From NCBI GenBank assembly GCA_948562205.1, contig CAOYAN010000006.1:1-64000 (forward strand): a DNA stretch of 64,000 nt. Direction: 5' to 3'. The stretch is from an uncultured Clostridia bacterium. GTDB lineage: Bacteria > Bacillota > Clostridia > TANB77 > CAG-465. Below are positions 34,660 through 44,030 of the stretch, in pieces. A program made the position numbers and the translations under genes. The notes beneath the pieces are model-generated. The model was not told the DNA's origin and did no database searches. It saw only the letters and a list, made by a program, of their open reading frames with translations. Within the stretch, counting starts at the first letter, position 1; every line of letters starts with the position of its first letter.

Positions 34660-36381
34660 ATGAACTATCTAAATAGACTAAAAGAAAAATGTAATTTAAA
34701 TAATGAATTTATGGATGTAGTATATAACATATTTAACAAATTAATTGAATTTGGATATATTACTTCAAGAACTTCTAAAATACTTGAGAGAAGACTTTAT
34801 GAAAATATAGATGTGGTATTATTTGATGCTGATGTCTCTCATGACTATAAAACTGGATACTATGATGCAGTAAAAAAGGAACTATATATAAAAGATATTA
34901 AAAATATAGAATCTATAACACTTCGTATACTTTATGCTATGACTACTACAGAAATTTCAAAAGAAGCTTTTAATGTTGGTTATTCTACTGCTTTTATGTC
35001 TAATACTAGTTACAAAATAATACATAAAAACTTTGGTATAAATAGAGCTGTAGTCTCAAATCTAGCTTGTAGACTACTATATACTGTTCCTACTACTTTA
35101 AGTATTGTTCCAACATATAGAACATATGAAAATGACTTTTTAGGTAACAAAATATCTAGTGATAATGACATATATTTTCTAGAAGGAAAGCTCTTAAGTG
35201 AAATTTGCTTTGCGTTTAATATTGATGAAGAAGATTTATACTTTAATCTATTTACTAATCCTAAAAAATATTTAAATAAATTTTTAGCAAAAATAAAATT
35301 ACAAGAACCTAAAAAACTTCTTGAATTATTTGATATTGTTAGTAGAAAATATTCGAACTACAACAAACTCATATATTTAAATAAATTACTAGATACAAAT
35401 TATATAGAAATAAAAAAACATGCTCTAAGTGATGACAATACTACTCTTCTTACTGAGAAAAAGAGAATAAAGCTCTCTATTAAAACAACACTTGAAAAAC
35501 TTTCAGAAAAAAAGATAAAAAAAGATACTAAATACGATGATAATATTGAGCTTAGTTTATCTGAAGAAATATCCAAGTTAGAAGAAATAATAATAAAAAA
35601 TATTGTAAATATTCAAAATATATTAGTAGATACTCTAATAGAAAATGAATTAAGCTATGCTACTATTCCATATGTAATAAAATTAAAAACACTAGAGAAA
35701 ATATTACTTGTTGAAAACTCTAAATTAAAACAACAAATATATAATGTTATAACATATAGAGTACTTAATACATTTGAAAATACAGCATCAAATCTAATTG
35801 AGAAAATAAAATACAGTATTGCAAATGAAGTATTATCTTCTGATAAATACATAAAAATATACAAGGATATGAAATTTAAAAGATTATTTAATCTATCATA
35901 TAAAGAAAATACTTCAATTGCTGCAATATCTGTTGATAACTCTTTTTTACAACTTGTTGAGATATCCTCTCTAAACAGACAAGCAAAATTTTTAAGTAAT
36001 AATGCAAAACCTATACATTTAGATAGTTTTGGTTACTTATTAAACAATTTAAGTTCAAAACAGGATACCGATAAATTAGAAAAAATTTATACGAATATGA
36101 AATCAGAATTAAAAGAGCTATCCGATGTAAGCATTGAAAATGTATACATGACTAACTTTGATTTAGGATTTAATTTAATAGTAGTTGCACAAGATAGTGA
36201 TTTTAAGATAATTAAATTTACAGAAAATGGAGATATTTTAAAATATAAACTAGTAAAATTATCAGAGAGTTATTCAATATTTAATCAAAACTCAACAAAC
36301 ACAAACTTACCAATTGCATATAAAAAGAATATGTCTAGTATAAAGAAAATGTTTACTTTCTTTATTTCAATTTTTTCATAA
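34660..36381 (+). CDS. unrecognised protein, 573 residues
   Basis: I do not recognise it. It is mostly helical, rich in Lys and Leu, with a stretch of heptad-like sequence around 260-330 (ISKLEEIIIKNIVNIQNILV). There is no signal peptide; the only hydrophobic end is the last ten residues (MFTFFISIFS) after a basic patch, possibly a C-terminal membrane contact. GGAGG lies 9 bases before the ATG. Monocistronic, with a terminator at 36387-36416. Composition matches neighbouring genes, so recent transfer is not suggested. Confidence 0.75.
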   Translation: MNYLNRLKEKCNLNNEFMDVVYNIFNKLIEFGYITSRTSKILERRLYENIDVVLFDADVSHDYKTGYYDAVKKELYIKDIKNIESITLRILYAMTTTEISKEAFNVGYSTAFMSNTSYKIIHKNFGINRAVVSNLACRLLYTVPTTLSIVPTYRTYENDFLGNKISSDNDIYFLEGKLLSEICFAFNIDEEDLYFNLFTNPKKYLNKFLAKIKLQEPKKLLELFDIVSRKYSNYNKLIYLNKLLDTNYIEIKKHALSDDNTTLLTEKKRIKLSIKTTLEKLSEKKIKKDTKYDDNIELSLSEEISKLEEIIIKNIVNIQNILVDTLIENELSYATIPYVIKLKTLEKILLVENSKLKQQIYNVITYRVLNTFENTASNLIEKIKYSIANEVLSSDKYIKIYKDMKFKRLFNLSYKENTSIAAISVDNSFLQLVEISSLNRQAKFLSNNAKPIHLDSFGYLLNNLSSKQDTDKLEKIYTNMKSELKELSDVSIENVYMTNFDLGFNLIVVAQDSDFKIIKFTENGDILKYKLVKLSESYSIFNQNSTNTNLPIAYKKNMSSIKKMFTFFISIFS

Positions 36382-36386
36382 ATAAG

Positions 36387-36416
36387 AGACTGGATCACTC
36401 CAGTCTTTTATTTTAA
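36387..36416. terminator. terminator between convergent genes
   Basis: An 8-bp stem AGACTGGA/TCCAGTCT (36387-36394 with 36399-36406), 4-base loop, T-rich tail on the plus strand. Confidence 0.8.
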
Positions 36417-36788
36417 TTAATCTTTTAATGGATTTCCATCAGCATCTGTATTCATACTTCCTGTTAAAATAAGGATACCTTCAATTAATCCCCATATTTC
36501 AGAAACTACTGATAAAGTAAAGCATGAAAGTACAGTTATAAGTAATTGAGCTATAGCTTTACCTGTATATCCAAGATAGAAGTTATGAACACCAAAAGCT
36601 CCTAAGAATATTCCAAAAAGACCTGCAGCCATTTTTGATTTTTGAGAAGTTGCTTGTGTACTAGTTGTAGTATTTTCATTAACTACATTTTCTGTACCTG
36701 TTGCAGTCTCAGTATTTCTTACTGCTTCACATTCTGCGCAATATTCTTTTCCTTCTTCGATTTCTTTTCCACAATCTTTACAATACAT
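36417..36788 (-). CDS. zinc-ribbon TM2-domain protein, paralogue 1
   Basis: 123 residues from ATG 36788 (GGAGG upstream). A zinc ribbon (CKDCGKEIEEGKEYCAEC) is followed by a Thr-rich linker and a TM2 domain: GLFGIFLGAFGVHNFYLGY, turn, second helix. Very like the protein at 37310-37780 in ribbon, TM2 core and the LKD end. TM2 proteins lie in the cytoplasmic membrane; bacterial members have no firm function. Confidence 0.88.
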   Translation of the reverse strand: MYCKDCGKEIEEGKEYCAECEAVRNTETATGTENVVNENTTTSTQATSQKSKMAAGLFGIFLGAFGVHNFYLGYTGKAIAQLLITVLSCFTLSVVSEIWGLIEGILILTGSMNTDADGNPLKD

Positions 36789-36815
36789 CTTAATACCTCC
36801 TAACAATATATTTAT

Positions 36816-36843
36816 ATTATACCATTTATATACAAATATTCAA
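36816..36843 (-). promoter_or_regulatory. promoter of TM2 paralogue 1
   Basis: On the minus strand TTGAAT, 16-base spacer, TATAAT (36816-36821). TATATAAATG(G/C)TATAAT is shared with the promoter of paralogue 2. Confidence 0.6.
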
Positions 36844-36881
36844 TATTTATTACATTTTTTTCTTAAGTATTATTTAATTTT

Positions 36882-37307
36882 TTATATAATTCTTATATTC
36901 CAAATAATAAGTAACAAATTTTTTATAAAAAACTGTACAAAAATAATTACTGGCATTAAAATAAGAAGTGTATTATTTAGCTTCATACCAGAAAAATCTT
37001 TCTTAAATATTAGTGATATTGTATTTAAAATCATAAATAAACTAAACACAAATACAATATATATTATTACTGGATGATATTTTATACTTCCTATTATATC
37101 TCCCTTAATTAACGCTTTAACTGCTCTAGTGCCACCACAACCTGGACAATAATATCCAGTCTTCTCTAATAATTTGCATGGAACATTAATATCTAATATA
37201 TTAATATTATATATATTTAATATTAATAGGAATATCAAAATCAAAGATATTCCTATTAATCCTATAATATATAAAGTTTTTTCTTCAGAATAATTACTAT
37301 TTTTCAT
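36882..37307 (-). CDS. DUF2752 membrane protein
   Basis: 141 residues with three to four membrane helices. The DUF2752 signature CPGCGGTRAVKALIKGD lies near residues 50-66. It sits between two TM2 genes, 3 bases after the first, and such proteins often neighbour TM2 genes. The Cys pair suggests a metal or redox role, unproven. Confidence 0.88.
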   Translation of the reverse strand: MKNSNYSEEKTLYIIGLIGISLILIFLLILNIYNINILDINVPCKLLEKTGYYCPGCGGTRAVKALIKGDIIGSIKYHPVIIYIVFVFSLFMILNTISLIFKKDFSGMKLNNTLLILMPVIIFVQFFIKNLLLIIWNIRII

Positions 37308-37309
37308 AA

Positions 37310-37780
37310 TTAATCTTTTAATGGGTTACCTTTTCCGTCTTTATCTATTGAACCAGCAAGTATCATTATACCTTCAATAAGTCCCCATACACTAATTCCT
37401 AAAGGTGCTAAGCAACTAAGTCCAAATGTACATATAGAAAGTAAATATCCAACAGCACTTACAGATACTTGAATTATAGCTTTTGAAGTATATCCAAGAT
37501 AGAAATTATGAACACCAAATTGACCTAAGAATATTCCAAGAAGACCTGCAGCCATTTTGGATTTTAATTCAGCACTTGTAGTATTTGTAGTTGTTGTATT
37601 CTCAGTTTTTGCTTCAGTTTTAACTTCTACTTTTTCTTCTTCAACTTTTACTTCTGTTTCAACTGGCTCTACTACTTCCTCTACTTTAGTTTCTTCTACT
37701 ACTACTTCTTCTTTTGGTTCACAATCTGCGCAATATTCCTTTCCGTCTTCTACTTCTTTTCCACAATTTTTACAATACAT
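37310..37780 (-). CDS. zinc-ribbon TM2-domain protein, paralogue 2
   Basis: 156 residues from ATG 37780 (AAGGAGG upstream; the longer frame to 37840 runs through the promoter). N-terminal zinc ribbon CKNCGKEVEDGKEYCADC, a Glu/Val/Thr-rich linker, then TM2: GLLGIFLGQFGVHNFYLGYT and a second helix. First gene of the TM2-DUF2752 group. Confidence 0.88.
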   Translation of the reverse strand: MYCKNCGKEVEDGKEYCADCEPKEEVVVEETKVEEVVEPVETEVKVEEEKVEVKTEAKTENTTTTNTTSAELKSKMAAGLLGIFLGQFGVHNFYLGYTSKAIIQVSVSAVGYLLSICTFGLSCLAPLGISVWGLIEGIMILAGSIDKDGKGNPLKD

Positions 37781-37811
37781 AATAAATTCCTCCTTAATAT
37801 TATATATTACA

Positions 37812-37840
37812 ATTATAGCATTTATATAAAAATAATACAA
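37812..37840 (-). promoter_or_regulatory. promoter of TM2 paralogue 2
   Basis: On the minus strand TTGTAT (37835-37840), 17-base spacer, TATAAT (37812-37817), inside the gap after the methyltransferase gene. Confidence 0.65.
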
Positions 37841-37848
37841 TAATTTTT

Positions 37849-38451
37849 TTATTTTTTTACAATACTTATAGCCACTCCATCCCCTATTTTTACAAGAGTG
37901 GATTTAAGTCTTTTATCCTCTTCAATAATTCTTAAATATTCTCTTAATCTATTTGTTGCAGTTCTATGCTTATGTTCATTATAATCAGATAGAACTCTAC
38001 CTTTAAATAAAACATTGTCAGCAATTATAACTCCACCGTTTTTTATAAGTCTTATTGCCTCTTTAAGAAATACTAAATATTGTCCTTTTGCTGCATCAAT
38101 AAATACTACATCATACGTATTTTCCTCATCTAAAGTCTCTAAATACTTAGTAGCATCAGCATGTATTAATTCAATTTTTTCTTCAAGTCCCATACTTGCA
38201 ATATTTTCTCTTGCAATATTTGCCATATTCTCTTTTATTTCTATAGTTTTAATTTTTGCATTCTCTCCCTCAAGATATCTTGAAAAGTTTATTGCAGAAT
38301 ATCCTACTGCCGTTCCAATTTCTAGTATCTTATTTGGCTTTTTTAAACTTAAAACCATAAGAATTAAATCAAGAGATTCATCTTGTAAAATAGGTACATG
38401 ACTCTCTAGTGCTTCTTCTTTAATTTTACTTAATATATTTTCATCAAACAT
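37849..38451 (-). CDS. class I O-methyltransferase (YrrM/CCoAOMT-like)
   Basis: 200 residues. SAM-binding motif I ILEIGTAVGYSAINF near 45, motif with IKTIEIKENMANIA, and DVVFIDAAKGQY (metal- and substrate-side Asp) match the caffeoyl-CoA-type methyltransferases. Natural substrates of bacterial members are mostly unknown; tRNA hydroxyuridine methylation (TrmR) is a known role of one Bacillus relative. Last gene of the hisS-asnS-aspS-gpsA operon, 12 bases after gpsA, which fits a translation-linked role. Confidence 0.88.
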   Translation of the reverse strand: MFDENILSKIKEEALESHVPILQDESLDLILMVLSLKKPNKILEIGTAVGYSAINFSRYLEGENAKIKTIEIKENMANIARENIASMGLEEKIELIHADATKYLETLDEENTYDVVFIDAAKGQYLVFLKEAIRLIKNGGVIIADNVLFKGRVLSDYNEHKHRTATNRLREYLRIIEEDKRLKSTLVKIGDGVAISIVKK

Positions 38452-38463
38452 TTTTATCCCTAC

Positions 38464-39435
38464 TTAATCTTTTATATCTTTTAATATGTTTTCTACCTTA
38501 ATATTATTATATATAATATCATATAGTAATTTAACAGATTTTATCTCTACTTCTTTTTCCTCTAACATTTTAGTTAAAGATTTTAAAGTATATATTCCCT
38601 CAACTGTTGTTGTCTCCATTTTATCAAAAGCATCCTGCATACTTAAACCTTGTCCTAAATAATTTCCAAAAGTATAATTTCTACTCTTAGAACTCATACA
38701 AGTAAGTAGCATATCTCCAATCCCTGCAAATGTAAATACTGTTCTTTGTTTGCCACCAAGTATTTCTATTATAAGTCTTAAATCGTTTACAAGAATTGTT
38801 AAGATACTTGCTCTTGTTGAATCACTAAGTCCCATACTATCTACATATCCCATAAGTATTGCAAATACATTTTTACAAGCACTTGCAACTTGTACTCCTA
38901 TTAAATCTTTTGTTGTAGTAACTACAATATTATCATTTTCTAGACATGATTTTAAAATATCACAAGACTCCTCTATAGGAGAAGCGACAACAAATCCAGT
39001 ACTACCACCATGAGCTATTTCCTTTGCAAAAGAAGGTCCTGAAATCATACAAATATTTTCATGATTTGTTTCTTCAAAAACAACCTCACTCATAAGTTTA
39101 TTTGCTTCTTGCTCAATTCCCTTAGAGACAATACACAAAATCTGCTCATCATTAATAATTTCTTTTAATTCTCTTGAAACTGATCTTACAGCCTTCATAG
39201 GTACTGCAAGAATTATAACTTTTGCATCTTTTATAGCCTCACTTAAATCTATAGTTATTTTAATTTCATCTGGAACTTTTACCCCAGGTAATATTCCTGG
39301 ATTTTCTCTTTTCAAATTAACTAGTTCATACTCTTCCTTAAACTTAGTCCATGAAGTAACGTCTATTTTATTACTATAAAAAACTTTAGCAAGGGCAAGA
39401 CCATATGCCCCTACTCCAAGTATTGCTATTTTCAT
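38464..39435 (-). CDS. gpsA: glycerol-3-phosphate dehydrogenase [NAD(P)+]
   Basis: 323 residues. It reduces dihydroxyacetone phosphate to sn-glycerol-3-phosphate, the backbone for phospholipids and CDP-glycerol polymers. Rossmann start ILGVGAYGLALA (a variant of GAGSWG), VSKGIE, SGPSFAKE and the catalytic Lys in ACKNVFAI are present. It lies 16 bases after aspS. Its product feeds the CDP-glycerol pathway implied at 50.9-52.9 kb. Confidence 0.95.
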   Translation of the reverse strand: MKIAILGVGAYGLALAKVFYSNKIDVTSWTKFKEEYELVNLKRENPGILPGVKVPDEIKITIDLSEAIKDAKVIILAVPMKAVRSVSRELKEIINDEQILCIVSKGIEQEANKLMSEVVFEETNHENICMISGPSFAKEIAHGGSTGFVVASPIEESCDILKSCLENDNIVVTTTKDLIGVQVASACKNVFAILMGYVDSMGLSDSTRASILTILVNDLRLIIEILGGKQRTVFTFAGIGDMLLTCMSSKSRNYTFGNYLGQGLSMQDAFDKMETTTVEGIYTLKSLTKMLEEKEVEIKSVKLLYDIIYNNIKVENILKDIKD

Positions 39436-39451
39436 ATATCACATATTCCCC

Positions 39452-41215
39452 CTACATTTTTTTATCTTTTTCAACTATTTTTATATGTACATCTTCAAGC
39501 TGTTTTTCTGAAACTCTTGCAGGTGCTCTCATAAGTAAATCTCTTGCCTTACTATTTTTAGGGAATGCTATAACTTCACGTATATTGCTTTCACCCAAAA
39601 GTAGCATAATTATTCTATCAATTCCAGGTGCAGCCCCTGCATGTGGTGGAGCTCCAAATTTGAAAGCATTATATAGGGCTCCAAACTTTGTTTTAACAGT
39701 ATCCTCTGAATATCCAGCAATTTCAAATGCCTTTGTCATAACTTTTGTATCATGATTTCTTACAGCACCTGATGCTATTTCATATCCATTACATACCATA
39801 TCATATTGATATGCAAGAATTTCAAGTGGATCCATATTCTCTAAAGCAGACAAGCCACCTTTTGGCATTGAAAATGGATTATGTCCAAAATCAATTGTTC
39901 CCTCATCTGTTTTCTCATAGAATGGAAAATCTACTATAAAACATAGTTTATATACATTCTCATCTATTAAGTTTAGTCTTCTTCCAAGTTCATCACGGAT
40001 AAGTCCAGCCTCTTTACAAGCAGTATCATAATCTCCTGCAACAAAGAACAGACCATATCCCTCTTTAGCACCAGTTTTTGCAAACATACTATCTAACATA
40101 ACCTCAGATAAATATTTTGCAAGTGGACCTACTACTGTACCATCCTCATTTTTTCTTATCCATGCAAGACCTGCCATTTTTAATTCATCTTTAGCATATG
40201 ATACCATTTCATCAAAAAATCTTCTTGTAACTGAAGTAGAATCTATAGCCACACATTTAACTATTTTATTTTTAAAAGCATTAAATCCTGATCCTTCAAA
40301 TGAGTCTGTTACATCTGTAAGTACAAGTGGATTTCTTAAATCTGGTTTATCTGTACCATACTTTTCAATAGCAGTTCTATATGGGATTTCTATAAAAGAA
40401 TCCTCTGATATTTTAGCATGACCAAGTTTTGAAAATACTTCAGTAGCTATTTCTCTTAAAACACTAAGTACTTCTTCTTGTGTAGCAAAAGCCATTTCAA
40501 AGTCTAATTGATAAAATTCACCTGGGCTTCTATCAGCACGAGGATCTTCATCTCTAAAACATGGAGCTATTTGATAATATTTATCAAATCCAGATATCAT
40601 AAGTAATTGTTTAAATTGTTGAGGGGCTTGTGGTAAAGCATAAAACTCACCTGGATGTATTCTAGATGGTATAAGGAAATCTCTTGCCCCCTCTGGAGAT
40701 GATGAAGTAAGTATTGGAGTTTGGACTTCAATAAATCCCATACTGTCCATTTTATTTCTTAAAAGTTTTAATACTTCACTTCTAAATACAATCTTTTTAT
40801 GAATTGTCTCATTTCTTAAATCTAAAAATCTATATTCAAGTCTTAAATCTTCTTTTACTTCATGACTTTTTTCAACTTCAAAAGGAAGTGGCATACTTAC
40901 TTCATTTAAAACTTCTATAGTTTCAATATCTACTTCTACTTCTCCTGTGTATAATTTATCATTTATATTTTCTTTTGGTCTTCTACATACTTTACCTGTA
41001 ACCTTAATTGTAGATTCAACATTAATATTTTTAATCTTTTCTAATAATTTTTCATCTTCTGTTGTAAGTTGTGTTATACCATAATGATCTCTTAAATCTA
41101 TAAATACACAACCACCCAAATCTCTTATTGTTTTTACAAATCCAGAAAGCTTAACCTCACTTCCCTCATCTTTTTTTGTTAATTCTCCACATGTATGTGT
41201 TCTATATTCACTCAT
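39452..41215 (-). CDS. aspS: aspartyl-tRNA synthetase
   Basis: 587 residues, the bacterial type with OB-fold anticodon domain (1-105), class II core and GAD insertion. Motif 2 FRDEDPRADRSPGEFYQLDFE in part (FRDEDPRADR) and motif 3 GAAPGIDRIIMLL are clear. The genome also has asnS here, so Asn-tRNA is made directly and AspS may be discriminating. Confidence 0.97.
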   Translation of the reverse strand: MSEYRTHTCGELTKKDEGSEVKLSGFVKTIRDLGGCVFIDLRDHYGITQLTTEDEKLLEKIKNINVESTIKVTGKVCRRPKENINDKLYTGEVEVDIETIEVLNEVSMPLPFEVEKSHEVKEDLRLEYRFLDLRNETIHKKIVFRSEVLKLLRNKMDSMGFIEVQTPILTSSSPEGARDFLIPSRIHPGEFYALPQAPQQFKQLLMISGFDKYYQIAPCFRDEDPRADRSPGEFYQLDFEMAFATQEEVLSVLREIATEVFSKLGHAKISEDSFIEIPYRTAIEKYGTDKPDLRNPLVLTDVTDSFEGSGFNAFKNKIVKCVAIDSTSVTRRFFDEMVSYAKDELKMAGLAWIRKNEDGTVVGPLAKYLSEVMLDSMFAKTGAKEGYGLFFVAGDYDTACKEAGLIRDELGRRLNLIDENVYKLCFIVDFPFYEKTDEGTIDFGHNPFSMPKGGLSALENMDPLEILAYQYDMVCNGYEIASGAVRNHDTKVMTKAFEIAGYSEDTVKTKFGALYNAFKFGAPPHAGAAPGIDRIIMLLLGESNIREVIAFPKNSKARDLLMRAPARVSEKQLEDVHIKIVEKDKKM

Positions 41216-41232
41216 AACTTATTCCTTCTTCC

Positions 41233-42612
41233 TTAATATAAACAGTTCCCTGGTGTTCTTGGGAATGGTATTACATCTCTTATATTCGACATTCCTGTCA
41301 TATACATAACAAGTCTTTCAAAACCTAAACCAAATCCAGAATGTATACAACTTCCATATCTTCTTGTATCAAGATACCAAGCATATTCCTTTTTGTCTAG
41401 CCCTAACTCTTCCATTCTCTTTTCTAGTTTTTCAAGATTTTCCTCTCTTTGAGATCCACCAATTATCTCACCAATTCCTGGTACTAACATATCTACTGCT
41501 CTAACAGTTCTATTATCATCATTTAACTTCATGTAAAATGCTTTTATTTCTTTTGGATAATCAGTTACAAAAACTGGTTTTTTAAATATTTTCTCAGTTA
41601 AATATCTTTCATGTTCTGTTTGTAAGTCTGTACCAAACTCAACTTTATACTCAAACTCATTATTATGCTCTTTTAAAAGTTCTACAGCCCTTGTATAAGT
41701 TACTCTCTCAAAATCAGAACTGTATATATGATTTAATCTTTCTTTAAGCTCTTTATCCATAAATTTATTAAAGAAATCGATTTCTTCAGGACATTCAGTA
41801 AGTACAGCATTTATTACATGCTTAATAAGTCCTTCTGCAACATCCATATCTCCTTCTAAATCACAAAATGCCATTTCAGGTTCTACCATCCAAAATTCTG
41901 CTGCATGTCTTGCAGTATGAGAATTTTCTGCTCTAAAAGTTGGCCCAAAAGTATATACATTAGAAAAAGCAGTAGCAAAACATTCTGCTGATAATTGTCC
42001 AGATACTGTAAGACCTGTCTTCTTACCAAAGAAGTCTTCTGACTCATCTTTTTTCAAATCATCTAAAGTTGTTACTCTAAACATCTCACCTGCGCCTTCA
42101 CAATCAGAAGATGTAATAATTGGAGTATGTACATATATAAATCCATTTTGGTAAAAGAATTCATGTATTGCATGAGCTATTACACTTCTTACTCTAAATA
42201 CAGCAGAAAATGTATTAGTTCTTGGTCTTAAATGGGCAATATCTCTTAGAAATTCCATTGAATGTCTTTTATTTTGTAGTGGATATTCAGGAGTTGACTT
42301 TCCTGATACTTCAATTTCTTTTGCAACTATTTCAAATGGTTGCTTTGCATCAGGTGTTACTTTTAGTACACCATTTACAATTATACTAGATCCTAAATTA
42401 AGACTTATAATATCTGCAAAATTATTTAAGCTCTCTTCAAGTACAATTTGTACTGGTTTAAAAAAACTACCATCATTTAACTCAATAAAACCTATTACTT
42501 TTGAATTACGTATATTTCTTATCCATCCACAAACTATAACCTCTTTTCCATCAAATGAGTTATAGTCTTTATATATCTTTTCAACTTTTATTTTATTTTT
42601 TATATTTATCAT
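41233..42612 (-). CDS. asnS: asparaginyl-tRNA synthetase
   Basis: 459 residues: N-terminal OB fold, class II core, AEFWMVEPEMAF and the closing motif 3 GFGLGFERLVMYMTG followed by RDVIPFPRTPG, diagnostic for AsnRS. It starts about 10 bases after hisS and ends 17 bases before aspS in one operon. Confidence 0.97.
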   Translation of the reverse strand: MINIKNKIKVEKIYKDYNSFDGKEVIVCGWIRNIRNSKVIGFIELNDGSFFKPVQIVLEESLNNFADIISLNLGSSIIVNGVLKVTPDAKQPFEIVAKEIEVSGKSTPEYPLQNKRHSMEFLRDIAHLRPRTNTFSAVFRVRSVIAHAIHEFFYQNGFIYVHTPIITSSDCEGAGEMFRVTTLDDLKKDESEDFFGKKTGLTVSGQLSAECFATAFSNVYTFGPTFRAENSHTARHAAEFWMVEPEMAFCDLEGDMDVAEGLIKHVINAVLTECPEEIDFFNKFMDKELKERLNHIYSSDFERVTYTRAVELLKEHNNEFEYKVEFGTDLQTEHERYLTEKIFKKPVFVTDYPKEIKAFYMKLNDDNRTVRAVDMLVPGIGEIIGGSQREENLEKLEKRMEELGLDKKEYAWYLDTRRYGSCIHSGFGLGFERLVMYMTGMSNIRDVIPFPRTPGNCLY

Positions 42613-42621
42613 AATACTTAC

Positions 42622-43878
42622 CTATCTTTCTATACCTTTTATAATATCACAAACATCTAATGCTACTTCTGATTGTGTACCATCATTCATATTTCTTATA
42701 ATGCATTTATTATTTTTTAATTCTTCTTCTCCAATTATACAAACATATTTAGCTTTTATCTTATCTGCATATTTTAATTGGGATTTAAAACTTCTATTGC
42801 AAATATCTATATCTACAATATATCCACGTCTTCTAATTTCATTTACAATGTTTATAGCCTTAGGATATGCTAAATCATCAATAATTGTAAAATACATATC
42901 AGCACTCTCACCAATATTTTCGCACATATTATATTCTTTAAGTAAAAGTACAATTCTATCTATACCCAAACCAAATCCAACAGCAGGAGTAGTATTACCG
43001 CCTAATGTTTCCACTAGTTTATCATATCTACCGCCACCACCTGCAGCAAGTCCTAAATCTTTTGCAGTATATTCATATACAGTTTTATTATAATAATCTA
43101 GTCCTCTAACTATTTTTTTATCTATTACATATGGAATACCAATACTATTTAAAGTATTACATACCTTTTCAAAATCTGATCTACACTCATCACATAAATA
43201 ATCTGTAATCATAGGTACATTTTCAAGTTCTACTTTGCATTTTTCTTCTTTACAATCTATAATCCTCATAGGATTTTTTTCATATCTTACCTTACAATTA
43301 TCACACATATTATCTAGTCTAGGTAAAACATAAGCTTTTAGAGCCTCAATATATTTTTTTCTACATGTCTCACATCCAATAGAATTTATAGAAAGTTCTA
43401 CTTTATCAGAAATACCTAATCTTTTAAATAATTCATATGACACGCATATTGTTTCAATATCTGCAAGATATGAGCTACTACCAAAAATTTCTAGTCCAAA
43501 TTGTGTAAATTCTCTATATCTTCCTTTTTGCATTTTTTCATATCTGTACATATTACCTATATACCAAAGTTTAAGTGGGCTTGCTTGTGACATCATTCCA
43601 TTTTCTATATATGATCTAACAACACCAGCTGTAAGCTCTGGTCTTAGTGTAATACTTCTACCACCTTTATCTAGAAATGTATACATCTCTTTATTTACTA
43701 TATCTGTTTCATCACCAACACCACGAGCAAAAAGCTCAGTTGCTTCAAACACTGGTGTTCTAATCTCATTTAAATTATATTCTCTACAAATATCTCTTAT
43801 ATTCTTCTCTACATATTGCCATATTTTTGTATCTTCTAATATAATGTCTCTTGTTCCTTTTTGTTTTGTAATCTTCAT
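42622..43878 (-). CDS. hisS: histidyl-tRNA synthetase
   Basis: 418 residues from ATG 43878 (GGTGAT upstream; the longer frame starts before the promoter). Class II core with RTPVFEATELFARGVGDETD in part, TLRPELTAGVVRSYI, RGLDYYNKTVYEY and AAGGGGRYDKL; HisRS anticodon domain at the end. A Cys-rich insert (CETC, CDNC, DCKEEKC, LCDEC) is common in bacterial HisRS. First gene of the synthetase operon; its leader is only about 13 bases, so no T-box. Confidence 0.96.
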   Translation of the reverse strand: MKITKQKGTRDIILEDTKIWQYVEKNIRDICREYNLNEIRTPVFEATELFARGVGDETDIVNKEMYTFLDKGGRSITLRPELTAGVVRSYIENGMMSQASPLKLWYIGNMYRYEKMQKGRYREFTQFGLEIFGSSSYLADIETICVSYELFKRLGISDKVELSINSIGCETCRKKYIEALKAYVLPRLDNMCDNCKVRYEKNPMRIIDCKEEKCKVELENVPMITDYLCDECRSDFEKVCNTLNSIGIPYVIDKKIVRGLDYYNKTVYEYTAKDLGLAAGGGGRYDKLVETLGGNTTPAVGFGLGIDRIVLLLKEYNMCENIGESADMYFTIIDDLAYPKAINIVNEIRRRGYIVDIDICNRSFKSQLKYADKIKAKYVCIIGEEELKNNKCIIRNMNDGTQSEVALDVCDIIKGIER

Positions 43879-43897
43879 AGTAACATCACCATGAAAA

Positions 43898-43926
43898 ATT
43901 ATACCACAAAGCCTTGTATTATGCAA
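43898..43926 (-). promoter_or_regulatory. promoter of hisS operon
   Basis: On the minus strand TTGCAT (43921-43926), 17-base spacer, TATAAT (43898-43903). Predicted start near 43891. Confidence 0.7.
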
Positions 43927-43943
43927 TAAATAGAGAAAAACTA

Positions 43944-43978
43944 AGAAAAAAAATATGGAGAAAAAATTTCTCCATATT
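43944..43978 (-). terminator. terminator of surface protein B gene
   Basis: A perfect 12-bp stem (43952-43963 with 43967-43978), 3-base loop, followed on the minus strand by a long T run. Confidence 0.85.
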
Positions 43979-44030
43979 AATAATATGCATTTATATGTAA
44001 TTTTTTAAATTACTTTATGTGATATATTAT

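Noticed and set aside
43879..44030. T-box control of the hisS-asnS-aspS operon
   Set aside because: The promoter at 43898-43926 leaves a leader of only about 13 bases, too short for a T-box.
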